Shown one piece after another: positions 28,966 through 37,140 of a stretch of DNA of 64,000 nucleotides (its first letter is position 1; each line of letters starts with the position of its first letter). This DNA is from Bacillota bacterium (GTDB lineage: Bacteria; Bacillota; Clostridia; Lachnospirales; Lachnospiraceae). The translations under genes were made by a program, and so were the position numbers. Location of the stretch: contig JAEWJZ010000030.1 of the NCBI GenBank assembly GCA_023386315.1, positions 62,001 through 126,000 on the forward strand, written 5' to 3'. The notes beneath the pieces were generated by a model, which was not told where the DNA came from, did no database searches, and saw only the letters and a program-made list of their open reading frames with translations.

Positions 28966-29697
28966 TTACTCTTGTATAACTCTGCCTTCCCATCTACTAT
29001 ACCATAATATTGTGAGAACCAGAACAGCCGAAGTAATAATAATCAGAGAAATTACTCCAGGAATAACAGATCCACTGGTAAGGTTAAAATAATCTTTTAA
29101 AAACCGCACACCCCATTCCCAGGGAATAGCCGGCCAGATTTTATCACCAATGGAATTTTCAAAGTAACCAGCTAAAATTGTACCTGCTATTCCTGATAAA
29201 ACGGAGATACTGAAACCAAATTTAAAAGCAATGGGTACATGTATAACATATAAAAATAAGTTACTTAATAAAAATGAGCAGAATATAAAAAAATAGGAAC
29301 CAAAGTCCATAAAGTTCATATTTAGAAAAAAATTCACTCCGGCATAAAAGCATAGTTCGTATAGTATGATACTAGTGGAAGACAGAAACAGCAGAAAGAA
29401 CAATTTACCCAGATAAACACTTCTTCTGGATTCTACGATTCCCAGAGCGTTTTGGACATTGTTGATATTACGGTCTAAATTAATAAAAATTGGTACTACA
29501 AAACTAACAAACATAGGATAGCATATTTGCAACAAAATGAAAAACAGCCGAACATCAGAAAAAATACGGTATCCACCAGAATTGTAATAAACTAAAAATA
29601 ATGTTGTGATTACGACAGGAGGCAGCAGATGCAATAGTATAAGCGGAGTTCGTTTAATTTTAGTAAAGTTAGAAAAAAATTCTCTTGTAATTGTCAA
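28966..29697 (-). CDS. lanG: Lanthipeptide immunity ABC permease (LanG/MutG-like)
   Basis: A 243-residue membrane protein with six hydrophobic helices. It begins with a short cytoplasmic ITREFFSNFTKIKRTPLILLHLLPP that is typical of MutG/SpaG immunity permeases. WPAIPWEWGVRFL near the last loop also fits the family. Together with LanE and LanF it pumps the lanthipeptide away from the producer membrane. The start overlaps lanE by four bases. Confidence 0.85.
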   Translation of the reverse strand: MTITREFFSNFTKIKRTPLILLHLLPPVVITTLFLVYYNSGGYRIFSDVRLFFILLQICYPMFVSFVVPIFINLDRNINNVQNALGIVESRRSVYLGKLFFLLFLSSTSIILYELCFYAGVNFFLNMNFMDFGSYFFIFCSFLLSNLFLYVIHVPIAFKFGFSISVLSGIAGTILAGYFENSIGDKIWPAIPWEWGVRFLKDYFNLTSGSVIPGVISLIIITSAVLVLTILWYSRWEGRVIQE

Positions 29698-30455
29698 TTT
29701 CGATACACCTGCCCTCTGTACCAGCGTGCAAATAGAAATGTAAGAACGACCGCAGTGAGCAGGCTTACAACCACCAGCAGTGAACTCTGGCCTAAACTCA
29801 GAATCTGTCTTGTACCTCCCTGAACCAATAATCCGTTTGGCAAAACTCCGAATAAGGTAATCATAAACCTGGCGGTCCAGCTATATGGAAAAAACCAGAA
29901 TATAGGCGTCAGAGAAAAAAACAAACCACCAAATCCAGCGAAAATCAGATTAATGATCATAGAACCTACGAATCCGGCTTTTTGATCCAAAAACAAGCAG
30001 AAAGGGATCTGCCATAATAAAGTCAGCCATAATAAGCAGTATTCTAAAACATAATATCCGGTATGTTTGAAAGCACTTAAGTCACCTGACTGCATGTATT
30101 CTGAAATAATAGATATCAATGATAGTAATAATGAAATCAGCAAAAGATTAAGTGCTATTAAAATTGTTTTAGAAATAAATGTATTTTTTAAGTCTATGGG
30201 CAGGCTGTAAATAGTCCGGTAATTGTGTTTTTGTTCCTTATTATTTACTAAGTGGCATAATATCACAATGGATAAAGACGCAATGGGTACACACCAATTG
30301 CAGACGATGGAGCATGAAAAACCACCTAAACCAATACCCACAGATAAAAATATAACTGCTATTAAAATTAAGGCTGCCGGAATATATAATATGAGTTTCC
30401 GAAACAGGGTGCGTTTAAATTTTAAGTTTTCTGCTGCCAGATAGGTTCGTAACAT
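29694..30455 (-). CDS. lanE: Lanthipeptide immunity ABC permease (LanE/MutE-like)
   Basis: A 253-residue six-helix permease beginning RTYLAAENLKFKRTLFRKLILYIP, the characteristic start of MutE/EpiE/SpaE proteins. The segment NWCVPIASLSIVILCHLVNNKEQKHNYRTIYSLPI is a family block. It shares one base with the end of lanF and four with the start of lanG, so the three transporter genes are tightly coupled. AT-rich. Confidence 0.87.
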   Translation of the reverse strand: MLRTYLAAENLKFKRTLFRKLILYIPAALILIAVIFLSVGIGLGGFSCSIVCNWCVPIASLSIVILCHLVNNKEQKHNYRTIYSLPIDLKNTFISKTILIALNLLLISLLLSLISIISEYMQSGDLSAFKHTGYYVLEYCLLWLTLLWQIPFCLFLDQKAGFVGSMIINLIFAGFGGLFFSLTPIFWFFPYSWTARFMITLFGVLPNGLLVQGGTRQILSLGQSSLLVVVSLLTAVVLTFLFARWYRGQVYRN

Positions 30456-31207
30456 CAGGAAGCACGCTCCTTTCTTATGATATCCATAAACAACTGTTCC
30501 AGATTCTCATTGGCATCAATTTTATCCTGATACAGAAGTGACCCATTATTTAGAATGCCTATGTCATCGGCGACCTGCTGTATCTCGCTTAAGATATGAC
30601 TGGATACAATGACTGAAATCCCGGATACTGCGAATGTACGGATCATTTTCCTTAAATCTTCCATTCCGAAAGGATCCAGCCCATTGGTAGGCTCATCTAA
30701 GACTAACAATTCGGGGTCATTTAAAAGCGCTAATGCGATACCCAGCCTTTGCTTCATTCCCAATGAAAAATCAGCAATCTGCTTATTTTCCGTATCCATT
30801 AAGTCCATTCTTTCCAAAACTTCAATGCATTTATCGGTTGAGATCCCCATAAGAGTTGCCCGGACTTTTAAATTTTCAAACGCTGTTAAATTTTCATACA
30901 AAGGAGGTGATTCAATGAGGGAACCAATCCTTAATAGATCTTTTCTGCTCCAGGGGTGATTATCGAATATTATTTCTCCGGAAGTGGGGGTGATAATACC
31001 TGTAATCATCTTCAGTAATGTTGATTTGCCAGCACCGTTAGGTCCTAACAGACCGTAGACAGAATTTTTCCTTACAGACATAGATAAATCATTAATTGCA
31101 TATGTCTTTTTAAATTTTTTGGAAACATGATTGGTTTTTATCATATACTCATGCATCATAACATCCTCCATTTCACAATTAGCCGCTTTGTACAGTGTCT
31201 GTTCCAT
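30455..31207 (-). CDS. lanF: Lanthipeptide immunity ABC ATPase (LanF-like)
   Basis: A 250-residue ATP-binding subunit. Walker A GPNGAGKST (about 55-63), signature FSLGMKQRLGIALALL (about 148) and Walker B LLVLDEPTNGLDP (about 168) are intact, and the sequence fits bacitracin/MutF-type immunity ATPases. Two starts are possible: 31207, with a strong AAAGGAGGT, and 31159, with GGAGG five bases upstream. I report the longer one, although the conserved domain begins only after the second. It heads the leftward lanFEG-RK operon. Confidence 0.9.
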   Translation of the reverse strand: MEQTLYKAANCEMEDVMMHEYMIKTNHVSKKFKKTYAINDLSMSVRKNSVYGLLGPNGAGKSTLLKMITGIITPTSGEIIFDNHPWSRKDLLRIGSLIESPPLYENLTAFENLKVRATLMGISTDKCIEVLERMDLMDTENKQIADFSLGMKQRLGIALALLNDPELLVLDEPTNGLDPFGMEDLRKMIRTFAVSGISVIVSSHILSEIQQVADDIGILNNGSLLYQDKIDANENLEQLFMDIIRKERAS

Positions 31208-31290
31208 AGGGGTACCTCCTTTTGACCTGTTACTGTTATGGTAACAGCCATTTTTAAGGATTTTATAAGGAAGTGGTTTTTACAGTAAAA
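31208..31290 (-). promoter_or_regulatory. Probable promoter and dyad of the lanFEGRK operon
   Basis: Read leftward, TTTACT and TATAAA are spaced by 16 bp about 50-80 bases before lanF. CTGTTAC (31227-31233) and GTAACAG (31241-31247) form a dyad in the leader. No copy of the lanA AAAATTACAT repeat is seen here. Confidence 0.45.
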
Positions 31291-31393
31291 AAATGGAAAA
31301 TGAAAAATAGAAAGGCTATGATTAAAACATGACATACAGCTGCCGTATTATGCATGTTATAATTGTAGTAAAATTAATTGGGAGGAGTATAAC

Positions 31394-31819
31394 ATGAATT
31401 CAGAAATAATCGCAAAAGCAAATAAGATAATTGAAGAAAAGGCTGTAGGTGGAAATGAGGGATATTGTGCTTTAACATTAATCGACATGGATGACTATCC
31501 AACAACCTCAACAATATCCGTATCAAAATCTGATGGCATAAACTGGCTTACATTCTGTACAGGATTTGGCAGTGATAAAACCAAAAGAATTGAAAGATGC
31601 AACAAAGCAAGTGTTTGTTTTAATTCTGTTAATCATAATATTACACTGGTGGGTATAATAGAAGTATTGACAGACCCTGAAATTAAAAAAGAAATGTGGT
31701 ATCATGGACTTGAAAATCATTTCAGCGGTCCTGATGATCCCAATTACTGTGTTCTGCGTTTCACTACAACCCGCTACAATCTTTTTGTGGATTGGAAGGA
31801 AGCAAAGGGGGTCTTATAA
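31394..31819 (+). CDS. Pyridoxamine 5'-phosphate oxidase-like flavin-binding protein
   Basis: A 141-residue protein of the PNPOx-like split-barrel fold. Recognisable elements are the opening helix followed by YCALTLIDMDDYPTTSTIS, INWLTFCTGFGSDKTKRIERCNKASVCF (the strand and helix that hold FMN phosphate in relatives) and the C-terminal NYCVLRFTTTRYNLF. Such small proteins bind FMN, F420 or heme; the substrate here is unknown. GGGAGG precedes the ATG. It begins a rightward run of accessory genes next to, but divergent from, lanF; no link to the lanthipeptide is shown. Confidence 0.75.
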   Translation: MNSEIIAKANKIIEEKAVGGNEGYCALTLIDMDDYPTTSTISVSKSDGINWLTFCTGFGSDKTKRIERCNKASVCFNSVNHNITLVGIIEVLTDPEIKKEMWYHGLENHFSGPDDPNYCVLRFTTTRYNLFVDWKEAKGVL

Positions 31820-31853
31820 ACAAATTATTCTATAAAGCAAAGGAGATCTTTTA

Positions 31854-32204
31854 ATGGAAACACCACGAATCTTTCATATGCCCTTTTCCGATATTTATCC
31901 GCTTTATATAAAAAAAGCTGAGAAAAAAGGAAGAACCAGAAAGGAAGTAGATGAAATCATTTTCTGGCTGACAGGCTACGATGAGCTTTCATTACAGCAG
32001 CAGATAGAGAAGGAAATAAGTATGGAAGACTTCTTTCATCAGGCGCCCCTTCTGAATCCCAAAGCTTCTATGATTAAAGGGGTTATCTGCGGCTACCGGG
32101 TGGAAGAGATCGAAGATGAACTGATGAGGAAGATCCGGTATCTGGATAAATTAATTGATGAACTGGCCAAAGGTAAGGCAATGGAAAAAATATTAAGACA
32201 ATAG
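31854..32204 (+). CDS. DUF2200 family protein
   Basis: A 116-residue protein that matches the DUF2200 family over its full length: an opening [23 protein letters not shown], then [40 protein letters not shown] and the closing [17 protein letters not shown]. The family is widespread and small and has no established function. The gene follows the PNPOx-like gene after 34 bases and may share its transcript. Confidence 0.8.
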   Translation: METPRIFHMPFSDIYPLYIKKAEKKGRTRKEVDEIIFWLTGYDELSLQQQIEKEISMEDFFHQAPLLNPKASMIKGVICGYRVEEIEDELMRKIRYLDKLIDELAKGKAMEKILRQ

Positions 32205-32261
32205 TGATTATCAATTTGCGCTGGCTACATCAAACGATAATAAGAAACTCGGAGGTAATGT

Positions 32262-33062
32262 ATGTATTATGAGAATACTAAGGCCATTGAACGAAAAACA
32301 GTGGGATATAGAAAGCCTGGCAGCATTGTCTGTATCGTATTAATCATTGCTCATCTGATGAGCCTGTGGTTTTATACCTCAGTATCTGCCAATTCAGCGG
32401 AACCTCCCGGTTTCACCATAATCGTATTGAATTCCAGAGAGAGCCTTTCGTTATCTCTGCAAATACCAAATGACAGTTTAAGCGAATTAAGAATCAGAGA
32501 GAGCGAAAAAAAAGGCTGGGAAAAATACTATAAAGTATATTTCCATTACCGCGTGTATCCGCCGAAGATTGAGGATATAAAGGATATAAAACTTATTGTT
32601 CAAAGCAGTAGTAAAAGCTTTCAGTGTAATCTTCCGAAAGGAACCTTTGATAAATACAATAATATTTTAACGCTTGATATGAAATCGGAAACTCTTACGG
32701 TCGGTCAGTCTCCCTTACGGGTACCTGCTCTGGTTGCCTTGCGGGTTATCCTGACGTTGCTTATTGAAGGTGCTGTTTTTTTTCTCTTTGGATACCGGCA
32801 AAAGAGAAGCTGGCTTGTCTTTGCATCGGTCAATCTGCTTACACAGGCAGGATTAAATGCTATGCTTACAGGTCCTAATTTAAGCAATTACTGGATACTT
32901 GGTTATATATTTGGTGAAATGTTGGTATTTATCATAGAGATGATTGCATATCTTAGTTTAATAAAGGAATACAGGAAAAGGCGTGTTGCGTTTTACGTAA
33001 TGCTCGCCAATACTGCCAGTCTGATATTAGGAGGCATGTTGATTACATATTTGCCGGTTTAA
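32262..33062 (+). CDS. Membrane protein of unknown function
   Basis: A 266-residue protein that I do not recognise. Visible layout: a cytoplasmic basic N-terminus, one hydrophobic segment at about 22-42, an extracytoplasmic domain of about 110 residues (45-150), then four hydrophobic helices (about 152-178, 182-202, 212-236 and 243-264). The start follows GGAGG. It is followed by a terminator and looks like the last gene of the short rightward run. Confidence 0.65.
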   Translation: MYYENTKAIERKTVGYRKPGSIVCIVLIIAHLMSLWFYTSVSANSAEPPGFTIIVLNSRESLSLSLQIPNDSLSELRIRESEKKGWEKYYKVYFHYRVYPPKIEDIKDIKLIVQSSSKSFQCNLPKGTFDKYNNILTLDMKSETLTVGQSPLRVPALVALRVILTLLIEGAVFFLFGYRQKRSWLVFASVNLLTQAGLNAMLTGPNLSNYWILGYIFGEMLVFIIEMIAYLSLIKEYRKRRVAFYVMLANTASLILGGMLITYLPV

Positions 33063-33085
33063 TATTATTTTACAGCCTTTTGAGG

Positions 33086-33112
33086 AGTCATAGTATAAAA
33101 CTATGGCTTTTT
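33086..33112 (+). terminator. Terminator
   Basis: AGTCATAGT and ACTATGGCT pair (one G-T) around a five-base loop, followed by TTTTT. Confidence 0.75.
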
Positions 33113-33235
33113 CTACGAACAAAACCGGAATAATTACGAGGTATAAAAAATGATCTGAAATAATGGTAAAATAAAATAATTATGCCCAGTGACAGCAAAA
33201 CAATAATGCCAAAGAAGTTTAAAGGGGAAAGACTC

Positions 33236-33913
33236 ATGAATAAAAAAATTTTCTTATATTGTTTTTTGGTTATAGCTTTAACTGGCTGCTCGGATACAGG
33301 TAAATCCCCAGCTGCAGCAGAGCAGCCAAAAGAAAGTCCGACTGCCGTCTTGGTTCAGGAGTCTTCCGTCGGGACCAGGCAGGAAGTTTCCTGGCAGACA
33401 GCCTATAAGGACATAATCAGTCATGGGGGTGGTCATCTGCCTGATCCATATAAATTAAGGGGAGAAGATGGATTGAATCCATCGGTCTATCTGGGGATTC
33501 ATGATTTTAATGGAGACGGGATTCCTGAATTAATATTGGGGGATGGGATTTCTCTCAGCGTGTATACTTATGAAAATCATGGATTGAAAAAGGAAGCGGA
33601 CCTTTATGAGCCGGAAGGCTGGTATATTGTTAATGAATTATATTTACAGAACAATTGTCTGATTCTTGTGAGCAATGGATCGGATGGATGCGGATATGTG
33701 GGATTTACCTGGCTAAATGGTGCCTATATTACGGGGACACATGATGATTACAATCCTGACCGGTCTTTTTTGTATGATGCTGAGACTACATATAAAGCTT
33801 TTGATGATATATTCCATATAACCAAGCTGGAAGATAACTGTAAAAAATCTTTAATTAAAAGAAACAGAGAGAGCGGTGATTTCACAGGAGACTGGTCTGA
33901 TGTGAAATGGTAA
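33236..33913 (+). CDS. Lipoprotein with calcium-type FG-GAP/dockerin-like motif
   Basis: A 225-residue lipoprotein. The start is placed at 33236, where AAAGGGG precedes the ATG and a signal peptide follows (KKIFLYCFLVIALTGC lipobox). A linker of Pro/Ala/Glu leads to a domain containing HDFNGDGIPELILGDG (about 95-110), a calcium-loop-like DxNxDGxxE motif seen in FG-GAP and VCBS-like surface proteins. It is probably extracellular and membrane-tethered. The function is unknown. It lies alone between two terminators, just before the sigma-factor gene. Confidence 0.7.
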   Translation: MNKKIFLYCFLVIALTGCSDTGKSPAAAEQPKESPTAVLVQESSVGTRQEVSWQTAYKDIISHGGGHLPDPYKLRGEDGLNPSVYLGIHDFNGDGIPELILGDGISLSVYTYENHGLKKEADLYEPEGWYIVNELYLQNNCLILVSNGSDGCGYVGFTWLNGAYITGTHDDYNPDRSFLYDAETTYKAFDDIFHITKLEDNCKKSLIKRNRESGDFTGDWSDVKW

Positions 33914-33937
33914 AAGAGATGAATGATACGGGCAGTA

Positions 33938-33980
33938 AGTCCGGGTGGGATTCTGGCGGATCCTGGTCCCGGACTTTTTT
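33938..33980 (+). terminator. Strong terminator after the lipoprotein gene
   Basis: AGTCCGGG and CCCGGACT flank a 22-base loop and are followed by TTTTTT. Confidence 0.85.
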
Positions 33981-34028
33981 GTTGAATAATTTAACAGAAT
34001 AACCTAACGTTAATGGAATCAAGAGATA

Positions 34029-34075
34029 AAATGCTGAATAATATGGAGATTTCTCCTTATTATCCGGCATTTTTT
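34029..34075. terminator. Second hairpin, possibly bidirectional
   Basis: A long imperfect stem (AATGC..AATAAT..GGAGA with TCTCC..ATTAT..GGCATT) is flanked by A and T runs. It further insulates the sigma-factor promoter. Confidence 0.65.
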
Positions 34076-34151
34076 ACGTGATCCCATAAAAAGATAGTTT
34101 TTTATCTACAATCATATTATGCGAAAAAAATAAAGATTCAGAAGAATTTAG

Positions 34152-34179
34152 TTTACAATATTACTCTTTTTTTCTTTTT
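34152..34179 (+). promoter_or_regulatory. TcdR/UviA-type candidate promoter
   Basis: TTTACA (34152-34157), 16 bases, then CTTTTT (34174-34179). This resembles the -35/-10 pair reported for promoters read by the clostridial toxin and bacteriocin sigma factors (TcdR, UviA), and suggests self-activation of the sigma gene that follows. Caveats: the region is T-rich, so CTTTTT could be chance, and the predicted 5' leader would be very short, starting about at the AGGAGG. Confidence 0.45.
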
Positions 34180-34199
34180 GCCTTTTAGGAGGTAAGAAA

Positions 34200-34739
34200 A
34201 TGGGAGAAAGTGTTCATGTAATTATTGAGGAAATAAAAAAAGGTAATAAGGAAAAATTCTTACTGATAGTAGATAAAATGACTCCGCTGATTAACAAGTA
34301 TGTACGTCTTTTATATAAAGATGAAAAAGAGGACATGCATTCAGAATTTGTACTCAGTCTGCTGGAGGCCATCAATTCAATGCAATATTATAAGGAAGAT
34401 GGGCAATGTGTATACTTTTTAAGCAGAGCCCTAAAAAACAAATTCTTAGAACAGTATAAAAAAAGCAAGCAGCATTTTGATTCTGAGGCTACTGTTGAGG
34501 ATGAGTTTTTTACTGAGATCAGCGTGGACCAGCCTCTCTACGACGACTGGCTGTTTCATGAAGATCTAAAAGCTATGCTTTTAAAAACGGACGGGAAACA
34601 GGCTGTTATATTGTGGGATATCATCTTTCATGAAGAATCGGATGCAGTAATTGCGGAGCGGCATTCGGTGTCCCGCCAATACGTGAACCGAGTCAGAAGA
34701 AATTTTTATAGTCTTCTGAAAGATAACTATTATAAATAA
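34200..34739 (+). CDS. TcdR/UviA-like RNA polymerase sigma factor
   Basis: A 179-residue small sigma-70 family protein. The N-terminal part (about 1-80) fits region 2: FLLIVDKMTPLINKYVRLLYKDEKEDMHSEFVLSLLEAI. The C-terminal region 4 helix-turn-helix reads DAVIAERHSVSRQYVNRVRRNFYSLLKDNY. Length and pattern resemble the group of toxin/bacteriocin sigma factors (TcdR, UviA, BotR, TetR), closer than ordinary ECF factors; TcdR likewise ends with an SRQAVN-type recognition helix. The holin gene 29 bases downstream strengthens the parallel. No anti-sigma gene is adjacent. A phage late-gene activator is the main alternative. Confidence 0.7.
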   Translation: MGESVHVIIEEIKKGNKEKFLLIVDKMTPLINKYVRLLYKDEKEDMHSEFVLSLLEAINSMQYYKEDGQCVYFLSRALKNKFLEQYKKSKQHFDSEATVEDEFFTEISVDQPLYDDWLFHEDLKAMLLKTDGKQAVILWDIIFHEESDAVIAERHSVSRQYVNRVRRNFYSLLKDNYYK

Positions 34740-34768
34740 AAGAAGAAGGCGTTGCAGGAGGTGCAGTT

Positions 34769-35233
34769 ATGGAAAAAAAACTGGTTCTGGAAAAAAGCGC
34801 AATGGGAATCATCAGTGCCTGGATTATGGATCAATTCGGACTTTTATTTCCTGCTGTTTCTTTATTGACCATACTTATGATTACGGATTACATATCAGGA
34901 ATGCTGGCCTCGAAAAAGGAAGCACTGGACAACCCGGATAATAATAAGTATGGCTGGAACAGCAGGAAAAGCCGGATCGGCCTCTATAAAAAGGCAAGTT
35001 ATATATTCATGATTCTGGCGGCAGTCAGTACGGATTATGTCATCTATAAATTTTCTACTGAGATCGGAATTAAATTTGAGCATAAGACGATCTTTGGATT
35101 ATTGGTAACTGTCTGGCTCATAATTAATGAATTAATTTCTATTTTAGAAAATGCAGGGCGAATGGGTGCCAGAATGCCGGAATTTCTTCAAAAAGTTCTC
35201 ACGGAATTACGGGGCAAAATAGATAAAGACTAA
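34769..35233 (+). CDS. Phage_holin_4 / TcdE-type holin
   Basis: A 154-residue membrane protein of the toxin-secretion/phage-lysis holin family (TcdE, BhlA-like). It has three hydrophobic segments at about 28-47, 76-94 and 103-124. The family block ITDYISGMLASKK (about 39-51) and NSRKSRIGLYKKASY (about 68-82) are clear. It is longer than many phage holins because of its N-terminal and C-terminal soluble ends. It is paired with the sigma gene and converges on agrB with only nine bases between. No endolysin or phage structural gene is nearby, so a role in protein release rather than phage lysis is inferred. Confidence 0.85.
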   Translation: MEKKLVLEKSAMGIISAWIMDQFGLLFPAVSLLTILMITDYISGMLASKKEALDNPDNNKYGWNSRKSRIGLYKKASYIFMILAAVSTDYVIYKFSTEIGIKFEHKTIFGLLVTVWLIINELISILENAGRMGARMPEFLQKVLTELRGKIDKD

Positions 35234-35242
35234 AAAGGCAGC

Positions 35243-35824
35243 TCATTCCTTTCGGCGGGTATTCATGCCGGTTAATTTGGATAATATCAGGGTGGAAAAT
35301 ACTAATAAATAAATCAGCGCCTCTAAGAAAATATAGTTTTCCAAATTCAAAAAGAGAAAGCCCAGCGCAGCAAGGAAGCTGATGAACAGTGTGCGGTCAG
35401 TTTTTTGAGTAAACGTCTGATTTTCGTCTGTGTCAACCGGGCGGTTGGGATGATCGACAGCTCCTGTGAGTTTGATCAGTACCATAAAAACAAAGTACAG
35501 AAGAAACGAAACAGGAGCTTTCAGGCTGTAATATTTTACGATCAGAAGTATGACAGTCATGGTGGCGCAGGAGAAAATCAGGCAGGAGTAATAAGACTTT
35601 AAATGCAGTCCTCCATTAAAGGAGCGGAGGGGAATAAACAATAAAAAAAACAGCAGGCATTCCACTTCCATATTCAGAAAAGCTGCAATACAGAGACTGC
35701 AGACCAGATTTAAAAACAGTTCCAGAAAGCTTTGAAAACCATATAAATAGATTTCATAGTCTTCTTTTGAAATTACTTCTTTTTTAAGAATATAATTGGT
35801 AATTGCGATGGACAGCCGTTCCAT
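35243..35824 (-). CDS. agrB: AgrB-type autoinducer peptide processing protease
   Basis: A 193-residue AgrB. Catalytic His74 (SFNGGLHLKS) and Cys81 (YYSC) have the same seven-residue spacing as H77/C84 of Staphylococcus aureus AgrB. Hydrophobic helices lie around 33-50, 52-68, 83-97, 103-118, 149-160 and 162-180. It cuts the AgrD peptide and forms the thiolactone ring. AAGGAGG precedes the ATG. It is the last gene of the leftward agrA-agrC-agrB unit. Its peptide substrate is encoded at 38554-38694 on the other strand. Confidence 0.93.
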   Translation of the reverse strand: MERLSIAITNYILKKEVISKEDYEIYLYGFQSFLELFLNLVCSLCIAAFLNMEVECLLFFLLFIPLRSFNGGLHLKSYYSCLIFSCATMTVILLIVKYYSLKAPVSFLLYFVFMVLIKLTGAVDHPNRPVDTDENQTFTQKTDRTLFISFLAALGFLFLNLENYIFLEALIYLLVFSTLILSKLTGMNTRRKE

Positions 35825-35840
35825 ATTACGATCCTCCTTT

Positions 35841-37139
35841 TCATTTTTCAGGTTCCTGATATAAGATCACAACCGCTTTAAATATGTTCCCCTGAACCTG
35901 CGTGATGGCCTCTCCGTTGCAGGCGGCTACAGCCTGCTCGATGGAAAACAGACCCAGTCCATGATGGGCGGGATTTTTCTTAGTGGTCAGAAAATGTTTC
36001 TGACCGTCTGTGTATCGTTCCCCCTCGAAGGTATTCCAGACGACAATAGAAAGGATTCCCTTCTGATAGGACATTTCCAGTTCGATTTTCGGATGTCCGC
36101 TTTTCATCTGGCGGCAGGCTTCCAGGGCATTTTCTAACAGGTTGCCAAGAATGATGGTCAGATTTCCATTTTGGAAAGGCATTGTGGGGGGAATAAAAAT
36201 ATTGGTACAGAATTCTATATTTTGTTTCCGGGCGACGGAACTTTTATAATTCACAAGAGAATCCACCACTATATTACCGCTGCGGGATATCTCGTGTATT
36301 TTTTTCAAATTTCCCTTTTCCAGGAGTTCAGTGAGATAAGTGGCTGCATCTTCATTTTTCCCTGAATTTACCATGCCCAGTATGCTGATTAAGTGCTGCT
36401 TCATGTCATGGCGCAGCAGACGGATTTCGGTATTTTGCATCTCCCGTTCCTCTGCCTGGCGGCTGCAAAGCTCTAATTGCTGCTCATAGAGCAGAGTCTT
36501 TTTTTGATATTCCGAACTTGCTGCCAGCGATTCAAATACCTCAAAAATAATATAATTAATAAGCAGCAGTAAAATTCCTGATATAAAGGAAAAAAGAAGC
36601 TCATTCTCAGCAGTGCTGCTGATCAGAAAAATGTTATGCATAATATAAATACTTCCTGCAGGTACCATAAGCAAAATCGCCATGTACCGGAAGGAAATAT
36701 CACCAGTGCTTTTATGCTGGAGACAGTGTCCGGTAATAATTGCAAAAACAAGCATTACGATTTTTGATATAATGGCTCCTGAGAGACCAGCTTTATCATC
36801 TAAATTCAACATATTTAAGATCATATGTATGATAATTTCCACCAGCATCCAGATCGTACAGATCAAAAAAGAGAACAAGGCACATTTTTTCCAGCTTTCC
36901 GAATAAGAAATACTGGTTGCAAGAAAGACAAACACCATGTTGAATAAAAGTGTCAGTGTAGGTGAGATTCCGTTTTCAATGCCCAGAAACAGCTGAAAGA
37001 AATAATAGGCCACCCAGATTATGTATGTTGTAGTTTTTTTCCAGGAGGGAACGAAAAAAGCATTGATGCACTTATGTATAACTAAAATATAAAAAAGTGA
37101 GAGAAACGGACTTACAACAGCTGACGAAAGAACTTTCAT
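35841..37139 (-). CDS. agrC: AgrC-type quorum-sensing histidine kinase
   Basis: A 432-residue kinase with about six to seven N-terminal hydrophobic helices (residues 5-205), a coiled-coil-like linker (YEQQLELCSRQAEEREMQ), the HisKA-like motif RLLRHDMKQHL with likely phospho-His244, and a GHKL ATPase (NLTIILGNLLENALEAC, HGLGLFSIEQAV). This is the HPK10 class that senses cyclic peptides. It starts one base after the agrA stop and is followed by agrB after 16 bases. Confidence 0.92.
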   Translation of the reverse strand: MKVLSSAVVSPFLSLFYILVIHKCINAFFVPSWKKTTTYIIWVAYYFFQLFLGIENGISPTLTLLFNMVFVFLATSISYSESWKKCALFSFLICTIWMLVEIIIHMILNMLNLDDKAGLSGAIISKIVMLVFAIITGHCLQHKSTGDISFRYMAILLMVPAGSIYIMHNIFLISSTAENELLFSFISGILLLLINYIIFEVFESLAASSEYQKKTLLYEQQLELCSRQAEEREMQNTEIRLLRHDMKQHLISILGMVNSGKNEDAATYLTELLEKGNLKKIHEISRSGNIVVDSLVNYKSSVARKQNIEFCTNIFIPPTMPFQNGNLTIILGNLLENALEACRQMKSGHPKIELEMSYQKGILSIVVWNTFEGERYTDGQKHFLTTKKNPAHHGLGLFSIEQAVAACNGEAITQVQGNIFKAVVILYQEPEK

Positions 37140-37140
37140 A

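Noticed and set aside
34769..35233. Prophage lysis cassette interpretation of the holin
   Set aside because: No endolysin, integrase, terminase or structural gene is nearby; neighbours are a TcdR-like sigma gene and Agr genes.
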